Assembly: GCA_014338405.1 (NCBI GenBank)
Contig: JTDE01002059.1
Location: 33,550 to 97,549 of the forward strand
Length of the DNA: 64,000 nt
From: Paragonimus skrjabini miyazakii
Taxonomy: Eukaryota > Platyhelminthes > Trematoda > Plagiorchiida > Troglotrematidae
Direction: 5' to 3'
Positions 26,501 through 38,000 of the stretch are shown here, in pieces. A program made the translations under genes and the position numbers. The notes beneath the pieces were generated by a model. That model worked only from the letters and a program-made list of their open reading frames with translations. It had not been told where the DNA came from and did not search any database. The stretch's first letter is position 1, and each line of letters starts with the position of its first letter.

Positions 26501-26639
26501 AGTCGTGTGTGAGAGCAGAACAAGCTATGCTGCATCGGACACAGGTTTAAACGCAGCACTGACAATCATTCCGAATGAGTTCATCTGGGTGACACTTTCA
26601 GAATTGGGTGTGATGTAGACAGCTTTTTCAAGCACTTCC

Positions 26640-27420
26640 ACAGTTGCTTTTCTCACAGAAGGTTTTTCACCTCAATTCTGGGAGAAAACGTTGTGAAAAA
26701 TTAGTTGCACGAAGCGCTTTATGCAACACCGTTTGTTCGGCTGATAATCTATCCTGGGAGCCTATTGGTGATGATCTGTAGAACAGTATACGTACCAGCG
26801 ACAGATTGTATGCAACAGCAGTATAACCCATGTGGTTCATGAATGATCTCTTCCACGTTGGTTTACGCTGCATTGAATGTTCAATAGATTTGTCAGAACA
26901 GCGTCTAACCAGGATGTCTAAAACGAGCAAATTCCTCCCAACTCCATACTCAAGCGTGACTGAGAGATTTGGGTGAACTGAATTGAATGTTTGAATCTTA
27001 TCCAATTAGAAACACGTCGTCTTGGTACCGTTTGTAGAGCTTTAGTTCGCCCACAACCGGGAGTAGTGTCAGTTCAACTTCGGCCATGAACACATCGGTT
27101 TAAACTTGGCCGAGTTGGCTTCCCATAGCTATGGTATCTATTTTTAGAGAGTTCTTACCCGAAGAATGGGATTCAACATTCCATGTGCAGGGTGAAAGTA
27201 AACGTTTCAAATAGTCGAAAGGGATTGGAAGACAAATGGAGTTGGATGAAACAAAATCACATACGGTATCCGTCGTCTTGTCTAATGGCACGTTTGTCCA
27301 TAACTGACTAACATCAATGAAACTCTTCGCGTATCTGACAAGAAAACGATAATTTCCACGTAGCACAACACAAAGAGTTGTTAAAGGTCATTCGGTTTTA
27401 CTCACATGCAGTACGGTATG
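26640..27420 (-). pseudogene. Penelope-like RT fragment, opposite strand
   Basis: On the minus strand, 27,366–27,100 reads SFIDVSQLWTNVPLDKTTD, which corresponds to the RT catalytic-Asp motif 'FDVtSLFTNVPL'. Then 27,005–26,667 reads IQTFNSVHPNLSVTLEYG, LLVLDILVRR and an 'RKPTWKRSFMNHMGYT' segment, the thumb/connection region of Penelope-like RTs (family knowledge: 'LPFLDVLV…YRKPT'). The catalytic YADD/YVDD part between the two frames is not intact in frame. No endonuclease is seen. It is a separate, older insertion from 22,000–24,205. Confidence 0.85.
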
Positions 27421-27559
27421 AAGTGAGTAAATCGACTGATAGCCAAGTTGAATGTGCTTAATAGATGCAACGTTGTGTTGATCAGTCCAGTCTGACTTGT
27501 CACGGTGTTGTGTAACTGGCAATTTCGTTGGGAGTCGCATACTGCTTGATGTAGTCGAG

Positions 27560-29960
27560 TCAAATTCGACGATGTGATGCTGGCTGCTCTAAGGACGCTG
27601 GTGAAGGGTCAGGCGAAGGCGGTGCTGGACTCAGCACAAAGAGGCCCTGCGAATATTGAGGGGGCTGCCGCGAAGGAGGCGCTGGTTGCTGCATTTGACG
27701 GCCAGGCCGACCGCCAAGGGGTCATGCGTTGGTTCGAGTTGGCCAGGCATGGATAAAAGCCAATCCATCCGTATTTTTTGCAAATCTCGATGGTGTAATG
27801 TGCGACCAAAACCAACAGGGATGTGCGAGCTGAATTTGAATTGATGACGGAGCGTGGTGCCCTGTTGTTAATGCTGTTTTAATCATCGTTCGTGTAAGTC
27901 ATGAGCATGGCTTAATCGGCCTTTATCTCATGCTTGTTACAAGACTGTTGTTCGTACTCCTACTTCGGAAGAACTCTGGCCGCCGGTGTCTTCGCGTTGT
28001 TCCAAAGTTGGTCCGTAATTGTTACGGACGATCAGAAAAGAAGCGGTCGGCTTGCATGTTACAATGGTTTGCTGGACAGATCTCTGCCAGGACTGGATCA
28101 AGAACCACGACAGCAGTTGTTAACGGGGCAGTTTATTGAAGGTCTCCCGATGACGGTTCGCGACCATGTCCGTATTGCTTATGTCGCCAGGCCGATGGAC
28201 CTCGATGAGCTTGCGAAGGCGACACGGAAGTTGCCTATATTATACTTGGTCTCAGTGGATACAAACGACAATACGGACGAGAAGACACTGGAGGAAATGC
28301 AGAAGAAAATGGAGTAACTCGCAGCGGATATAGCTGCCTTGAGGACATCATCCCGAAAGAACGATCGACTAGGAGACTGCTTCATCTTTGGAGAAAAAGG
28401 TCACCATAAGAAGAATTGCCCCTTCCGGCGGTCCGAGAGGTCTGAACATAAAGTGCTTCATGATTGTTTTTTTTGTTGGGCAGATCAACTAGGAAGGAGA
28501 GCGATTGAGAAGAGGGCCGTATTTACAAGTGTTGAAGTTGATGGATAGGTAGAACAGTGCTTGGTCGACACAGAGACGGATGTTTCGTTCCTCGCTCGTG
28601 CATAAAAGCAAAACGTANNNNNNNNNNNNNNNNNNNNNNNNNNNNNNNNNNNNNNNNNNNNNNNNNNNNNNNNNNNNNNNNNNNNNNNNNNNNNNNNNNN
28701 NNNNNNNNNNNNNNNNNAAACGTAGAACTGACATTCATGATGATCAGGACGGTGTGAAGTCACAGTTTACTGGTTGACAGTGTAAACGAATGTGCCGGAC
28801 GTATCGGCGGCTATATCCTGAAGCATCGTTTCATTGTGTCCCCAGAAACCAGGCAAACCTTTCTTCCAGCCGATTTCCTCGATGCAAAAGATGTCGTGAT
28901 TGACTTGAAGCTTAAATATTTGTCAACCAGGTTTGGCTCTGTGAAACTCACAGGACAGCGACAGGATGGCCCCAACCAGATACGCACGGCTGAAACCCCT
29001 ATTTGCACAGTCCCGTTGCTCCAGTCAACGCTCTAGGATTATTCGGAAGTATTTGAAAACGACAATTATCTGTACGGATTCTGCAACTGTATTGCACATG
29101 AAATACCAACAACCGAAACATTCCGGCCTCACGGATCCCGCGGGATACCGGTTCATTTTGAGAAGAAATTAAAAAGCAAGTACAAAACATGCTGAATGAG
29201 GATGTCATCGAAGAAGCCAACAGTACGCGCAACTCGTCTGTTCTCCTGTGAAGAAGTCCAACGGGAAGTATCACTATTGTGTGCAGTTTAGAGGGCTGAA
29301 TGAGGTTACACAGAACACAGTCGTACCAATACCCTCTGTCGCTTATATTTTCGACAAGCCGCAACAGGCGAGGTTGTTCACAGTATTGGACTGACACTCC
29401 GGATACTGACAGGTACCAATCAAACCTACGGATCGTGAGAAACTTGTATTCACGGTAAACGATACGCGGTATCAATTCAAGCTCATGCCGTTTGGCCTAT
29501 TTTGGGCATCGTTCACATCTCGACGCCTGATGTTTTAGCCGGTAAAACGACTGGATAATGTGGCGGTATATGGAGATGGTATTGTTACAACAGTAACCCG
29601 GAATCGGACCATGCTGCTCATATAAATGTCTTGAATCGCAATAAAAACTCAGGACTCCGGATCAATGCCGAAAATCACAATTCGGACGATCACCGTTGGT
29701 GTTACTGGGACACAGGTTAGGTCAAGGTGGAATCAGACCTCAGCAAGAGAAAATACTGACAACTCGGGAGGCCGTGGCTCCGAATCCGAAACGAACGCTG
29801 AGATAACTTTTGGGTCGGGCAGGGTACTATAGTAGTTTCTTGAAAAACTATCACTCCATTACATTGCCCTTGTAGGAACTCCTTGGAAAAGACAAAAAAT
29901 TGAATGGACAGATGATCCCCAGAGTGCGTTCATGCAGGTGCAACAAGGGAAACCAGTGAT
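27560..29960 (+). pseudogene. Gypsy retrotransposon gag–protease–RT remnant
   Basis: The gag part (27,574–28,480) ends in a CCHC-type zinc knuckle, CFIFGEKGHHKKNC, in which the second Cys is Phe. A protease-like CLVDTETDVSFLARA follows at about 28,555–28,600. After the gap, the RT region reads EDVIEEAN, a PVKKSNGKYHYCVQFRGLNEV segment, then FTVLD followed by a stop where a conserved residue is expected. It continues with REKLVFTVNDTRYQFKLMPFG. Near 29,790–29,930 the thumb/RNase H entry (LGRAGYYSSFLKNY) is still readable. At least six in-frame stops and several frameshifts are visible. It differs from the RNase H copies at 7,883 and 16,903 and is probably a different Gypsy lineage or insertion. 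Confidence 0.85.
28618..28717. other. assembly gap (100 N)
   Basis: Exactly 100 N. Both flanks end in the same 7 bases (aaacgta on either side), so the true gap may be zero or negative, i.e. an unmerged overlap within the Gypsy protease region. Confidence 0.98.
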
Positions 29961-30069
29961 ATCTACCTGACACTCGCAGGAAAGTGACAGTATAGCGCCA
30001 ACCAAGTACGCACGGCTTAAACCCCCATTTGCAGAGACCCCTCCTCCAGTCCGTCTCATCAGACCTAGA

Positions 30070-33000
30070 CTCAGCTAGGCAAGACACACTTTATGCAGGT
30101 TGTTCTGTTAGATTAGGTTACACTTGACTGTGCACTATGTATGTACAACCTGAAAGCTTGTCTCATTCAAATGAAGTCCACCCACAAATAAACAACAAGT
30201 TTGTCTAAGTCTGTTTAGATGAAGCGCTAGTGGAAAGTACAAGATTAAGATACAAGAATATTGAACGCCATGCATCAGGTAAACACATTAGCCTTTGTCG
30301 ATTCAACAGACGGTCTGAAGTCCAGTATAGATGCCCAGTCTATAGGAGCTTTGTCATGGAAGCACCTGTTTGTTGGTTCAATCTTGATCGTGTTAACTCA
30401 ATTGACCTCAGACAAAGTATAGAAACTGAGATGCCCAGTCTATAGGAGCCCTGTCATGAAAGCAACTGTTTGTCGGTGCACTCTAGTATGGGTGGATTGA
30501 TCGTGTTAACTCAATTGACCTCAGACAAAGTATAGTTAATGAGAACCTAGTAGAACCACATGGCCATGCTTAGCCGCTACAGAGTCAGGTGTAGCTCAAC
30601 ATAATTATCAGTGTGTGCCCCACCCGAGGATTGAGGGCGTGGTTTTGTTTTCACTCAATCACATAAACTCTGTCAAAAATTAAATCACTAGTATTCCTGT
30701 AGACCACTTCCAAACATTACCAATATATGTTCTTAGTAATTTCAGTGAGGAGATATCTGACGGAACCAGCTGAAGATCGCTTGGACGATTTATTATTGGT
30801 CGAAATCGATTTGCGTTACACGAGCCTGGATCTGGAGGTTATGACGACCAAGTTGAATAAGTTCACAAGAGGCATCACGCACAGGTGAACGACATTGTAC
30901 CGTCTGCATCTACTCCGTTGAGTGTGAGATGCATCGTTTCCGACAACGCTACAGCGTCAACCTTGCAGCCACTTTTTAGGGGTATGAGGATCACCAGCGC
31001 AGGATTGGCTTACACTGATGTCAGTTTCGTGGTATATTTGAAATTCAGTTCGAATCAGTTCGACTTATAATTAGAGAATCAATTAGCATAAGATGACCAA
31101 CGCCTACCGTGCTTTCTACAAAATTGTATTAAGCATGCTACGGAAGTAAGTAATGAGAGCATTATGCTCCCACTCACCGGTGGACCACAGAGAGCTTTGC
31201 AGATATTGGACGGTATATTTCGTTGAACATACGACGTCGCTTGGTTATTGCCGCACAGATTGTCAGGCGAATCCAGCCTGGTTACCAAAACTCCCGTCGT
31301 TTTATCCACCCTAGTCTTCGGAATAGAATCGTCACACTGCATTCAATTAAATGATGTAAATCGCCAATTTGAATTCAACGATCACTCTGGAAAGACTATC
31401 GCGCAATCTACTTGGATATCTGTAATAGTAATGCACTGAGTTTGTTGATAAATATTAGTTAACAGTGGAGGTAGATTTTTGTAAACCCCAGATTCTACTC
31501 ATACTGCTTTGGTCTTACGAATCTGAGCTATCTGATATTAACTGAATGCAAAGTGTACACGCGTTTACATCCGAGCAGATTCAAAAGTTTTATGCTGAGT
31601 GGTTTGCCGATTCGGCGACGTTCAAATGTCCTCAACCGGCGAAGGTAACAGCGTAGTTTGCATAGTTAACAGCACGACGCAGATGAGTTACTGACGTTAC
31701 AAAATCCGATTGCCTTGGCGAGATCCTGAAATGAAGATGTCAAACATCAGCACAGTTGTGAAAGAGCAATTATAGGGCCCGAAAGAACAAATTTGTGATC
31801 GCGACTATTTCTATGGTATGCTAATGCAGCACAACAAAGTTTAATGAGGGGTTATGCTATTTGAGTACCCTCCTCAGATCCGAGATCGCATTACTCTCCG
31901 ATGTCTTATTGAATCCATCATGGGATGTTTAACATTGAAAGCTGGGTAAGCTACATGTCGTATTAGATCGTGACGGAACGTTTTCAAAGGACCAATCACT
32001 CTAGGTTTTCTGATCTCTCTGCCAATCTGATTCTAGCATTGCTATGTTTCTGCAATAATTCGTTGTAGTAGCCACTGAGATGGAAGAAATGTTGATGTAT
32101 GTTTCGGTTTCAAAACGCGACTTAGGAGAATCGCGCTGCATCAGGACATCAAACTGATTACTCAGTGACTTCACGTTGAATATTCATTCATCACGTATGT
32201 CCAGCATTTGACTACCGTTTTCTCAAATGTAGACAAATGCACTTTTGTACTTGTGACCAAGAGTCCTAAAACTTACTTCCTTTCCCCATACGAATCTCGC
32301 CCAGTCTATCCTTTCTTTACATGTCTGGCGATGACCTTTGGCTGCTTTGTCGGACAATATTTCAAGAAACATTATTGCCTTTATTGTTTACCTGATCCTT
32401 CAAAATATGTGATGTAGATTCGGCTGTCCTGCTACAACTTGCGCTATGAGTCAGAACACGACAGATATGTGATGCGATTGAATACATGCATGGCAAATGC
32501 AACACGTCTAATTGGGATCCTTTAGTAGATGCTGCCATTTTTCTTATGACAGTGTGTTTTATGTGGTGGATTGAGAGATGGTAGTTCTATCTGTCTGGTT
32601 GAGATGAGGTCTTTTGTGTTCCCACATCTCTAATCCAAAGTTGCATGTTGTTATTTCTAAAGTATGGATCCACAATCGTTCTGAAGCGCATTCTAACAAA
32701 TGGTGTACACTGACGGTCCTTGCGATCGGAAAACGTCAAGTGGAGTATTTCGTTTTCCCAAGCTTATGACATGCTGGTCAACTGAACGTGTCTTCAAATT
32801 TTGGTATCGCCGATACACGTGGTTACTTCTGTTTCGTGTCCTCTGTTTATGCCAGCGTTATTATGGCTTGTTAAAACTGAAGTTTTCCACTATTTCCCAG
32901 ATGTTGGCCATCCCATATTCAATGAAATATGACTGAATCCGCGTGTTTTCAGATAATGCCCGTTTTTAACCGTATCTCTGCATGAGAGTCCGGGCATTCG

Positions 33001-33965
33001 CGGAAAACTACATAAAACAGACCGGTGAATCATTTCCATCCTACGAAAATATTCCTCTTTCGCAACCGACTCTCTCACTACACAACTGCACTGTGTCCAC
33101 TAAGAAAAGCGACGCAAACGCGGTGTATGTCAGACGGTATGGAAAGTTCTTCATTCTTACTTGAACCAATCCGGGTCGTTTAATTTCATCATCAGTAGAA
33201 CTGATTCCCAGAGTTTGTTCTTAGCTAGTAATTGTTTGTTTACTACTAAGTCATTGATGTCAATGCTCAGTTTTGCTTTCTAAACTTAACCTCCGTTTGA
33301 TAGGTCTGCTTAACGGCTGAGTTGTACTCAGACAAAATTCATATGTCATGACCACAGGGCGTGCAACGCGATCAACTTTGATATTTGTCATCAACACATC
33401 CTCGTATTGGTGGCATTTGGACTGGAATTAGCAGCATTACATTCGAAATCGAAGCGCTTTCTCATCGCAGTATTCATAGGAAAGCCGAGGTATTCATACA
33501 AAGCATATGAGAGCTCGAAACTGGTCCTCACTTTGACAACAATTAAGAAGCGGTTAATTTCTATTCAAATTGGCTTAGTTTGATGATCAATAAATGACAG
33601 TTTCAATTGCTCATGCAGTATTATTTCTTGGAATCAAATACGTGCTTCGAGATGTTTCTTCCGGGTCTCATCCTACTTCTTTGCCACTTATTGTTGGTTG
33701 CAATCAATTTGGGAATCAATTTGAATCAGTATGCTCTCAACTCCAGACTTCCAAATACTTTGATAAATGCGTCTTCGCAAACAATAGCATTTCTTTTTTG
33801 CCAAATCTGGAAATACTTGATGCAAGATGGATCCGTGTTTTATTTGAGTTGCAAATGTTTTCTCTATACTTGTTTCGACAATAATGCCTGTTTCACGATT
33901 TCACCACACCGATATTTATTTCATCTTTTAATTTTATTTCAATTCTGCATGTTACCAACCTTTCT
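30070..33965 (+). repeat. unidentified interspersed repeat, copy 5 (long)
   Basis: Collinear with copies 1–3: 30,130–31,110 with 1,440–2,340 and 3,930–4,440, 31,130–32,150 with 4,440–5,400, 32,180–33,160 with 5,430–6,370, and 33,180–33,960 with parts of 14,890–16,640. An internal duplication of about 120 bases ('gatgcccagtctataggag') is seen at 30,330 and 30,431. Its end near 33,965 marks the left border of the repeat-poor MEG region. Confidence 0.75.
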
Positions 33966-34860
33966 ATCAGTTAACTGGGCGCCGCCAGTGTTTCCTTCAT
34001 GAGCTATGTCACAATTGTGTTTTGTTCGGGAAGTGGTGGGAGTATTAAATATTACTCTCTTGATAATGTTATAGTATAGCTGATTCAATATCTTGTGGGG
34101 TCGCCTACTGCAAACGGACTACCACTTGTAGGCTGTGTAAATACAGAACAGCCGAGGGAGGAAGAATCCGTAGTCTAATGATGTTTTACCAATTCGTTAT
34201 TTCTCATCTAATATGCGTGAACTCTAATCTTTCAAACTTGTATGGAACGCGCAACCACCCCGAATAGTGTTCTCTGAAATATATGCAGGTTTATTCATGT
34301 TTTCGAGCTGTTAGTTTTGTATAATCAGTGTGAGGTATCAGAACTTGTTAGAGCGTAATGTGTAAATGATTTGACCCTAGAGTCACTACGGTTCAGTTAG
34401 AAATCCAGGTACATAGAGCATGTGCGGTACATCGGTAGTATATCAACGTACCTCTTGAGTCAAGTTAAGTTTGTGGTTTTCGTCCTTCAGGTTCTAAAGT
34501 ATTTGGATACATAACAGTCGTTGCATGATTTTGTTGTGCGCTGCAATAAATGGTTCCACAAAGCATTCTGGAGATGTGCACTGATTTACGCACTTCAGTG
34601 GCTCGAAAACGGTAGAGGATATCAGGTGTAGTCCCACTGTATCAACATAGGTGATGTTCAACAATGACCACGAAACGTGTAGAATTAATGACATTTAAGT
34701 ATCAAACTAATTTACTGAGTGTAATTCCATGTCAAACGAACATTTACTGGAAAATGACGAAAAAATAATTCACCCTCAGTTCTGCGAAATTTCATTGTAT
34801 TTTAGTTACAGCAATGCACACTGTGTAGCGTGAACAGTCTGACTTAATTGGCCAGTCGGA
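33966..34860. other. non-repetitive upstream region of MEG-A, no gene seen
   Basis: I find no coding exon, RNA gene or recognised repeat. It separates the repeat-rich left half from the MEG locus and may contain upstream control sequence. Confidence 0.4.
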
Positions 34861-34866
34861 AGTTGG

Positions 34867-34910
34867 CCAATAGAACGGTTCGAAATGACCTTCACCAAAA
34901 ACTATAAAAG
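34867..34910 (+). promoter_or_regulatory. core promoter of MEG-A (CCAAT and TATA box)
   Basis: A CCAAT motif lies at 34,867–34,871 and a canonical TATAAAAG at 34,903–34,910. The start codon is 40 bases after the TATA box, so with initiation about 30 bases downstream of TATA the 5' leader would be under 20 nt. The position relative to the signal-peptide exon supports both calls. Confidence 0.7.
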
Positions 34911-34949
34911 CACCGGCAAAGATAGTGTTAGTGTAAATTATCTGGGAAA

Positions 34950-35019
34950 ATGTGGTCAACAACTACGTTCGTCCTCATCGTTCTTCTGTTGAGTCAGATA
35001 TCCGCACTGGATGAAGAAG
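34950..35019 (+). CDS. MEG-A exon 1: signal peptide
   Basis: Seventy coding nt from ATG to GAAG|GTTAGT. The product begins MWSTTTFVLIVLLLSQISA, a short n-region followed by a hydrophobic core and a plausible cleavage after SA, then LDEE. It ends in phase 1, which sets the phase of all later exons. A TATA box lies 40 nt upstream of the ATG. Confidence 0.85.
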
Positions 35020-38000
35020 GTTAGTTTTGACTGTCATTTGATTAGAGGTTAGACGACTCAACTTGTAAAACATTTTTGGATGAGTTGACATTTGTTTTCC
35101 GCTTTGAAACATATGTACGTGCAACGTTTGGCGAAGCTGACGAGGAGCAAGACACAATAACCGGAAGGGTTGTCCAAGAAATGTCAGGATGCGGTTTAAT
35201 GTAATTCTAAGTAGCTTGATAGAAAGCGGCGGAACCAAAGCTCTTGACCGACATAAATCAGTGAATGAAAGCTCCTCAATCACTTAATTGTGACAAGCTA
35301 AAAACGGGAGCTGTGTTCGCCTCAGCAAACCTGAGAATTGTATGATAGTTCTTCACCCATTTGAAGTTAGCATTTCCTCTACATTTCCCGAAGAGTGACG
35401 TTAACGAATAACGAAGTGAGCAAGGTGTATTATGCTTGGTAGTCACTGTAAGCTAGAATTGGTCTAAGTTGTCTGATTTTGCTCAAGCTTGCTACTTGTT
35501 CACTTCAGGATTTATTATACAGTCCAACGTAGCATCCGTCATCCTGCTCCTCCAGTACACTTGGCATGGTGGACAATTAAGAAATTTGTTGTAAGGTGTA
35601 CTTTGATAGAAAACTGAACAAATATCATCATGAATATCACATGAGTCCAAAAAAAGAAAAGTCAGACTTGTTTGGGATTTTTGTTTAAAATGAACTAAGA
35701 TATTTTAAGAGTGGTCAGACCATTTTCAAGTGAGTGACGGATAGATAAGCAACTCACAGTTGAGGACAGAATGCACTTGCTTCCAAGTGTTGTTGTTCGT
35801 TGCATTATTTTATGAAAGGTGTAAGATAATTTCACCTGCGCTGAAACCTTTCAACGCCACGAATATTGTAGTCATGTTTTCACTTATCTGAAATGCTCGA
35901 AATAATGCTATCGAAATGTAATGGTGATCTGTTTCTCATAGGCAAATAGTTGCTTGTGCAGTAAGATAAACTATAGTAAGAAGGATGTGCGTTGTTTGTA
36001 TTGAATATTGCATTGCGTACAACCCATTATTATAAGTGAATAACTTTGTGAACCACTCAAATTCAATTCGAATTTTTTGTTTAACTGTTGGCAGCTCTTA
36101 ATGGTGAGTAATATTTTGTTGTTCACACACAAGTAGCATTACACTTGGGTGAAAGTGGTATCACAAATAATTATGCGTGTAGGTTCTGGTGGATGTAGAC
36201 GGTTTCGGCGGTTAGATGTGGAAAGGCTTTTGGAGCAACCACGTCATTCTCAAAGACCAGTACATGAGTGATGAGGACGAGCGCTCACTCCATAATACCC
36301 GTAACACCACTAATCAGTAGTGGGGCGACAGCATGGATTTTGCCATCGAGGTAGACGCAAGAAAAACATATGAGGAAACTTCACGCCAAAAAGACGGTGC
36401 AGTGTGCCATGGAACAGTGCTGGCTACGCACAGAAGCTGAGGATTAGTGTCCGTGGCAGCCGAATCTTTCTGGAACGATTGCCACATGCAGATGAGTGTC
36501 TTTGCTTCTTGTCCTGTTTGAACACTCAACCATTGTTAGTTTTCTAAGTAAACAAACTTTGCGCTATCCATGTTCTTGGCTCACAGCACGTGTACTTCAC
36601 ATTAATTCAAAACAAAATGGGTTGTACTTCTTGTGTATGCCATATATCTAAGAACAAAATGCAAATCACGAGAAACTTCAGCCAAGGATGAGCTTATTGT
36701 CTAAGAGATTTTCGCACGTCTGAAAAATCCCTGTAATTCACAGTGAGTATACAGATGTCTACCAAGTAATAGAAACGCATCGACTTATTACGCAGGTTCC
36801 AAACAACCTGTTATAAGAAATAGCACATTAAGTAAGCAGTTGGGGTTTTAGGTTTATCGACTCGTTGTAGTCGTGAGCAAACGTTGTTCGCAGAGCGCAA
36901 GCAATTCTCATTCTACCAACTGATCTTCAAGTGTGCTTCACTGATTATCCTACGTTGGTTTCCAATTGATTGGAGGCTTTGATCAAATCAATCTTGCAAT
37001 CAGTAAGCATTGATGGACAAACCTGCGGTAGAACTGAACCTCAAACTGTGACGTTAACTTCAATTTTTGTTAATATATTTTAATAACTACTGAATTTTGT
37101 GCTTTGATAAACAACTGTAATTAGATTCATAGATAAATTGAAGTATTTTACAACCCTCCTCTGTACATACCTTTTAGGTGAAATTGCAAAGACAAAGAGT
37201 AGGTTGCTCTGACACAGTTCATTTCTATTTCACCAGGACAGTTTACAACAGTTCAGAAACAGCTTCTGCATTTATAATGGTCTATTAATTATTTCGTTTG
37301 ATCTATTTCACCGAGTGCCCGACTCATTACACCTTCTCGATACACCCTCATATTCTTCCATCAATCAAAACATATGGTTTCACTGACAAATGACCTGGAG
37401 ATTCCCTCTACATAAACTGCATACCATTCCTACAACATCGAATAATCAAATTGGTCGAGAAAGTGTACTGAAGGTACGCTCCAGTAAGAGCGAATCTTAA
37501 CTCCAATAATTCCCTCTGAAAAGAATAACTGACGTGTCTGTATGATCGTGATGATTCAAACATGTAGCTTTTGCTCTCATATGTCAGAATTGCTTTCTGA
37601 TCATGGTTCTAACCTGTTGTGAGTGATGAAGCAGCAGACAGGACTCAAGCCTTGACCATAAGCCTAGCATTCAAACTAAAATACATAATATTGCCGCCTG
37701 TTTTAATCTACCCCAAAATAGCCACCAGCATTCATTGCACAAGGCACAAACGACCTGGTTTGTGGAAAGCAGAGCCTTTCAACTGCAGCCCAGTCAAAGT
37801 TTCCACACCACAAGGCGAGCTGATAACGCTGAAGGGATTTTGGATACACGTGCGCAACCATAGATTCCGTGATGCCTAGTGCTCGAGATACAAGTTTCAG
37901 CCTGTCAGCTCACAAAGCAAGAAAAACCCACCATTAGTTAGCAGTTTTTCCTGATGAGCATAATGATCGATCAGTGTCGTTTAGAAACGCTGTTGCCTGA

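Noticed and set aside
33607..34002. 131-codon plus-strand open frame
   Set aside because: Crosses the end of repeat copy 5, no family motif, not conserved in other copies.
35942..35960. 19-nt candidate exon between tgtttctcatag and GTAAGA
   Set aside because: Good splice sites but not a multiple of three, and phase 1 meets TAG; would break MEG-A.
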